Of a stretch of DNA of 8,884 nt, positions 6,299-8,884 are shown piece by piece (positions within the stretch are counted from its first letter, which is position 1; each line of letters starts with the position of its first letter). Position numbers and translations under genes: made by a program. The notes beneath the pieces are model-generated. The model saw only the letters and a program-made list of their open reading frames with translations, was not told the DNA's origin and did not search any database. The stretch is from Oscillospiraceae bacterium (GTDB lineage: Bacteria > Bacillota > Clostridia > Oscillospirales > Oscillospiraceae). The stretch lies in assembly GCA_031272845.1 (NCBI GenBank), contig JAISTA010000094.1, forward strand, positions 1 through 8,884. The letters are read 5' to 3'.

Positions 6299-6304
6299 AG
6301 GAGG
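6299..6304 (+). promoter_or_regulatory. ribosome binding site deciding the TTG start of rnfB
   Basis: AGGAGG at 6299-6304 is 7 nt before TTG at 6312 and 4 nt before TTG at 6309. The better spacing and the match to the usual RnfB N-terminus (a short hydrophobic start) favour 6312. A GTG/ATG-type start near 6231 would lie inside the methyltransferase gene and add residues unlike RnfB. Confidence 0.7.
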
Positions 6305-6311
6305 TCCCTTG

Positions 6312-7130
6312 TTGCCTATAATCATTGCAATATCAGTCGTCGCCGGAATCGGCGTTGTTGCCGGAGCGCTCTTAACGACCGCCTCCAAGGTTATGCACGT
6401 CCCGGTTGACGAGACTGCCGAAAAGCTCCGCGAGTGTCTTCCCGGAGCGAACTGCGGCGCGTGCGGCTATGCCGGGTGCGACGGATATGCCGCCGCGCTT
6501 GCCGGGAAGTCGGAGTCCGCAACTAACCTTTGCGTTCCCGGCGGAGACACCGTTTCGCGTGAAATATCCGCGATACTGGATCTGCCTGTGCTGGACGTTG
6601 TAGAGCAGGTCGCGGCGGTTCACTGCCGCGGACGCGTCGGCACGGTTCGACAAAAGATGACCTATCAGGGTATAAACACCTGCCGCGCGGCTAAACTAAG
6701 CTACAGCGGCGAATATTCCTGCGCGGACGGTTGCCTTGGCTACGGGGACTGCGCCGCCGTGTGCCCGAACAACGCAATCTGCGTGGCAGACGGCGTTGCC
6801 CGCGTTATGCACGAGCGCTGCACCGGCTGCGGAATGTGCGCCAGAACCTGCCCGAACGGCATAATTCACCTCCACGCGGACACAATAACCTGCATAATTG
6901 ACTGCTCAAACCATTCTCGCGGGGCGGACGTTGTGAAAACCTGCACCGCCGGATGTATCGGCTGCCGCAAATGCGAGCGCGAATGCCCGGTGGACGCGAT
7001 TATTATTAAGGAAAACCTGCCGTTTATCGACTATGAAAAATGCGTCGGCTGCGGACACTGTAAGTCCGTGTGCGTGAGAAAATGCATTCGTTTTGCAGAT
7101 TTTCGCGGCGAACTGACCAGAAGCTACTAA
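6312..7130 (+). CDS. rnfB: Rnf electron transport complex subunit RnfB
   Basis: RnfB is the iron-sulfur subunit thought to accept electrons from reduced ferredoxin at the cytoplasmic face. The 272-aa product has one N-terminal helix (about 3-24). The RnfB-type cluster domain follows, with LPGANCGACGYAGC (43-56; C48, C51, C56, then C74). Ferredoxin-like motifs come next: C137-x3-C141-x5-C147-x3-C151, C170-x2-C173-x2-C176-x3-C180, a C211/C215/C218/C221/C225 group and C244-x2-C247-x2-C250-x3-C254. This many clusters matches the large clostridial/acetogen RnfB rather than the shorter proteobacterial form. The TTG start at 6312 is set by AGGAGG. The gene lies 58 bp after the methyltransferase, so it is separated from the rest of the rnf genes. 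Confidence 0.95.
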   Translation: MPIIIAISVVAGIGVVAGALLTTASKVMHVPVDETAEKLRECLPGANCGACGYAGCDGYAAALAGKSESATNLCVPGGDTVSREISAILDLPVLDVVEQVAAVHCRGRVGTVRQKMTYQGINTCRAAKLSYSGEYSCADGCLGYGDCAAVCPNNAICVADGVARVMHERCTGCGMCARTCPNGIIHLHADTITCIIDCSNHSRGADVVKTCTAGCIGCRKCERECPVDAIIIKENLPFIDYEKCVGCGHCKSVCVRKCIRFADFRGELTRSY

Positions 7131-7146
7131 TCTAATAATCTAATAA

Positions 7147-7176
7147 GCATACATACTTTTTCGGAGGTTTGTATGC
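7147..7176 (+). promoter_or_regulatory. possible translation-control hairpin over the start of the small exported protein
   Basis: A perfect 7-bp inverted repeat, gcataca (7147-7153) and tgtatgc (7170-7176), places GGAGG (7163-7167) in a 16-nt loop and buries the ATG (7173-7175) in the stem. Directly upstream is a tandem 8-bp repeat, tctaataa twice (7131-7146). The AT-rich stem is modest in strength, so a regulatory role is only a possibility. Confidence 0.35.
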
Positions 7177-7451
7177 GCTCTTTTATTCGTTTATCAAATT
7201 CAATTGCAGTTCTTTTATTCCTGGCCGCCGCCATTGCACCTATCCGCACGGCGGAATATTCCGCGCTGGACGACGCGCCGCCCGTGCGCACCGAAAGCGC
7301 GCAGGGACAGGCGGCGGGAAGCGGTAACGCCCGCGTTTCGGTGATATACCTCGACGACGACGTAATATACCGCACGAGAACAAGAAGCTCCTGCCTTTCA
7401 GACAATGTGTATCTCAAGGTATACCGCCGCGTTCTGGAAAGCCGGCTTTAA
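7173..7451 (+). CDS. small signal-bearing exported or membrane protein of unknown function
   Basis: The 92-aa product starts at ATG 7173 with a good ribosome site, GGAGG at 7163-7167. It begins with a basic N-region (MRSFIR), a hydrophobic core at about 11-24, and a small-residue stretch ending near TAEYSA (26-31) that could be a signal peptidase site or the end of a membrane anchor. The rest is polar: a flexible Ala/Gly/Pro-rich part (30-52), a predicted strand VSVIYLDDDVIYR (55-67) and a single Cys at 74. I do not recognise the family. It follows rnfB by 42 bp on the same strand, so it may be co-transcribed, but a role in the Rnf complex is unproven. Confidence 0.65.
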   Translation: MRSFIRLSNSIAVLLFLAAAIAPIRTAEYSALDDAPPVRTESAQGQAAGSGNARVSVIYLDDDVIYRTRTRSSCLSDNVYLKVYRRVLESRL

Positions 7452-7486
7452 CACAGGAAAACGGAGTCGTTCGCGCTCCGATACAT

Positions 7487-7516
7487 AGGGCAGGGGCGTG
7501 CAAACGTCCTTGCCCT
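7487..7516 (+). terminator. long hairpin between the small protein and the nucleotidyltransferase gene
   Basis: Arms agggcaggggcg (7487-7498) and cgtccttgccct (7505-7516) pair over 12 bp, with two G-U wobbles and a 6-nt loop. No T-tract follows, so it is not a classical intrinsic terminator, although it could act in mRNA stabilisation or be a relic of an intergenic repeat. A smaller cggag/ctccg hairpin precedes it (7462-7466 with 7476-7480). Together they suggest the end of the rnf transcript. Confidence 0.35.
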
Positions 7517-7579
7517 GCAACACACCGCGCCGATTCCTTTAATGCCGGCCGCTTAAAAACAAAAACGGAAATTACATAT

Positions 7580-8329
7580 ATGCCAAATAAAACAGAAGCA
7601 ATAGTCCTCGCCGCCGGGCGCGGAAAACGCCTTGACGGCGCGGGCGCGGATCTGCCGAAGGTTCTGCGTCAGGCCGCCGGGCGGCCGCTTTTGCGTTACG
7701 TTACGGACGGGCTTGGTTTTCTCGGGCAGTCGGCGATTATACTCGTCGTCGGCTACAAGGCGGAGGCTGTCGTCTCCGCGTTTCCGGGGTACAGCTATGC
7801 CGTGCAGGAACAGCAGCTCGGCACGGCAAACGCCGCCGCGTGCGGCCTTGCGTGCGTTTCGCCTGATACGGAGCACGTTCTTGTATGCTGCGGCGACATG
7901 CCGCTTATCTCGGAAAACACCTACCGCAGCCTGCTCTTGCGGCACACAGACAGCGGCGCTGACGCGACTGTTCTTGCCTGCGCGTGCGCGCGTCCGCTCC
8001 CCTACGGGCGGGTTATACTTGCGCCGGACGGCGGCTTTGTCAAAATAGTCGAGGATAAGGACGCGAGCGAAGAGGAAAAGCGCGTCACCGCCCTGAACAC
8101 GGGGTTGTATGTTTTCAGAAAATCCGCGCTGGAGCAGGCGCTTGGGCAAATTACAAGCAACAACGCCCAAAATGAGTTTTACCTGACTGACGCGCCGGCG
8201 ATTATCGCGGTGCGCGGAGGGCGTGTTTCGGCGCTTTGCATGCGGATAGAAACGGAGATAACCGGGGTGAACACGCCGGAGGATCTGGCGTTTGTCGAAG
8301 CGGAGCTGATGAAACACCGCCGTAGCTGA
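7580..8329 (+). CDS. stand-alone GlmU-type sugar-1-phosphate nucleotidyltransferase
   Basis: The 249-aa product matches the N-terminal uridylyltransferase domain of GlmU, which makes UDP-GlcNAc from UTP and GlcNAc-1-phosphate for cell-wall synthesis. Visible motifs are the nucleotide loop LAAGRGKRL (10-18) with PKVL (26-29), QLGTANAA (79-86, GlmU QLGTGHA), CGDMPLI (104-110), YGRVI (142-146), IVEDKDA (156-162), NTGLYVF (173-179) and NAQNEFYLTD (195-204). GlmU normally continues for another 200 or so residues with a left-handed beta-helix acetyltransferase domain. Here the protein ends just after GVNTPEDL, and no such domain follows in any frame. It is therefore probably a single-activity enzyme whose acetyltransferase step is done elsewhere, or one with a related sugar substrate. 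The ribosome site is weak. Confidence 0.88.
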   Translation: MPNKTEAIVLAAGRGKRLDGAGADLPKVLRQAAGRPLLRYVTDGLGFLGQSAIILVVGYKAEAVVSAFPGYSYAVQEQQLGTANAAACGLACVSPDTEHVLVCCGDMPLISENTYRSLLLRHTDSGADATVLACACARPLPYGRVILAPDGGFVKIVEDKDASEEEKRVTALNTGLYVFRKSALEQALGQITSNNAQNEFYLTDAPAIIAVRGGRVSALCMRIETEITGVNTPEDLAFVEAELMKHRRS

Positions 8330-8385
8330 CATTTGAACCGCTCCTTGCATATACTGCGTAAGACTCATTTTCTGCGAGGTGACTT

Positions 8386-8727
8386 ATGCGTATTGCAATC
8401 GAGCTTATACTTGCGCTTGCCCTTTTTGCCGCCATGTATTTTTTGTGGAGGTTTTCGGGAGCCGTTTGCTTCACACCAATCCGCGCGCCAAAGGATATGC
8501 GGATTGACTTTGTTGTTTCGGCGCGTTCGGAGGCGGACGGCCTCGGAGAAACTGTGCGCAGCCTGAAGTGGCTGTCTGACACGGCGGCGCCCGGCGCGCG
8601 CGTTATAATTGCGGATGCGGGGCTTTCCTCCGGAGCGAGAACGGCCGCTGAGCTTATTGAGCGGGACTCTACGAAGGTTGATTTGTATGATATTGGAGAG
8701 CTTGCTAAGCTTTCGGCGTTGATTTAG
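8386..8727 (+). CDS. membrane-anchored small protein of unknown function
   Basis: The 113-aa product has an N-terminal transmembrane helix (about 3-21), then a soluble part with an alternating strand/helix pattern: IDFVVSARSEADGLGETV (40-57), a helix at SLKWLSD (59-65), then ARVIIADAGLSSGARTAAEL (71-90). The beginning resembles the first strand-helix-strand of a glycosyltransferase-like fold, but the protein is too short to be a whole enzyme. I do not assign a function. ATG 8386 has a ribosome site, gaggtga (8376-8382). It lies 56 bp after the nucleotidyltransferase on the same strand. Its stop codon sits at the edge of repeat copy B, so the C-terminus may have been shaped by the repeat. Confidence 0.6.
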   Translation: MRIAIELILALALFAAMYFLWRFSGAVCFTPIRAPKDMRIDFVVSARSEADGLGETVRSLKWLSDTAAPGARVIIADAGLSSGARTAAELIERDSTKVDLYDIGELAKLSALI

Positions 8728-8884
8728 TTCGGGCGGGGGCTTGGGTTTGCGGCGTGGGTTGATGTTCTTTTAGACGGAAATCTATAGGCGGGAACGAAAT
8801 GTTCTCTGTGCGGCGCGGAGTGCAGTGTTTGAAATTGGGATTTAGCTGTTCTTCGGTTCACAGCAAAAGCGCCTACGCGGCGGG
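8722..8884 (-). repeat. dispersed structured repeat, copy B (inverted, cut by window end)
   Basis: The reverse complement of 8845-8884 matches 708-747 at 38 of 40 bases, and that of 8787-8809 matches 783-805 at 22 of 23. The alignment 8763-8884 to 708-829 is gapless at about 81% identity. Homology fades towards 8722, where only actaaa-type remnants remain next to the stop codon of the preceding gene. The 14-bp hairpin that stands at the left of copy A would lie just beyond 8884, so this copy is incomplete only because the window ends. No gene is encoded. Confidence 0.8.

Noticed and set aside
6231..6311. Upstream start for rnfB inside the methyltransferase gene
   Set aside because: AGGAGG at 6299-6304 points to TTG 6312, and the residues before it do not resemble RnfB.
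1079..7130. Na+-translocating NADH:quinone reductase (Nqr) instead of Rnf
   Set aside because: The presence of the ferredoxin-rich RnfB and of two ferredoxin motifs in RnfC, plus the CDGEA(B) order and lack of NqrF, identify Rnf.
7553..8368. A 271-codon antisense frame opposite the nucleotidyltransferase
   Set aside because: Shadow of the GlmU-like gene, whose conserved motifs fix the true coding strand.

Overview
This window carries a complete Rnf electron-transport locus on the + strand, with an unusual gene inside it and repeat-rich non-coding DNA on both sides. The gene order rnfC-D-G-E-A ... rnfB is the order known from Clostridia (gammaproteobacteria have ABCDGE, Bacteroidota have B first). 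RnfB carries many ferredoxin-type Cys clusters, as in acetogenic and fermentative Clostridia. The DNA is moderately GC-rich, uses GGAGG-type ribosome sites and some TTG/GTG starts, and has hairpin-rich intergenic repeats. My best guess is an uncultured anaerobic gut or sediment member of the Clostridia (Oscillospiraceae/Christensenellales-like). That assignment is inference, not proof.

Layout. Bases 1-630 hold no credible gene. They contain a degenerate 60-bp tandem pair bounded by a 13-bp inverted repeat, plus several small hairpins. Bases 638-883 are a structured dispersed repeat. A near-consensus sigma-70 promoter (TTGACA, 18 bp, TATAAT; 951-980) then drives a leader with a perfect 10-bp GC hairpin, followed by rnfC (TTG start), rnfD, rnfG, rnfE and rnfA. 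These five genes overlap one another by 4 or 8 bp and so are almost certainly co-translated. After a 120-bp gap comes a class I SAM-dependent methyltransferase (5321-6253), then rnfB (TTG start, 6312-7130), a 92-aa signal-bearing small protein (7173-7451), a stand-alone GlmU-type sugar-1-phosphate nucleotidyltransferase (7580-8329) and a 113-aa membrane-anchored protein of unknown function (8386-8727). The window ends inside a second, inverted copy of the dispersed repeat (about 8722-8884).

How the genes work together. RnfB accepts electrons from reduced ferredoxin. They pass through the membrane subunits RnfA/RnfE (conserved Cys pairs for a membrane [2Fe-2S] cluster) and RnfD/RnfG (covalent FMN sites) to RnfC, which binds NADH/NAD+ and FMN. 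The reaction is coupled to Na+ or H+ export. No apbE flavin transferase is present here, so it must be encoded elsewhere. The methyltransferase between rnfA and rnfB, the exported small protein after rnfB, and the inverted repeat pair bracketing the locus are the features most worth a second look.
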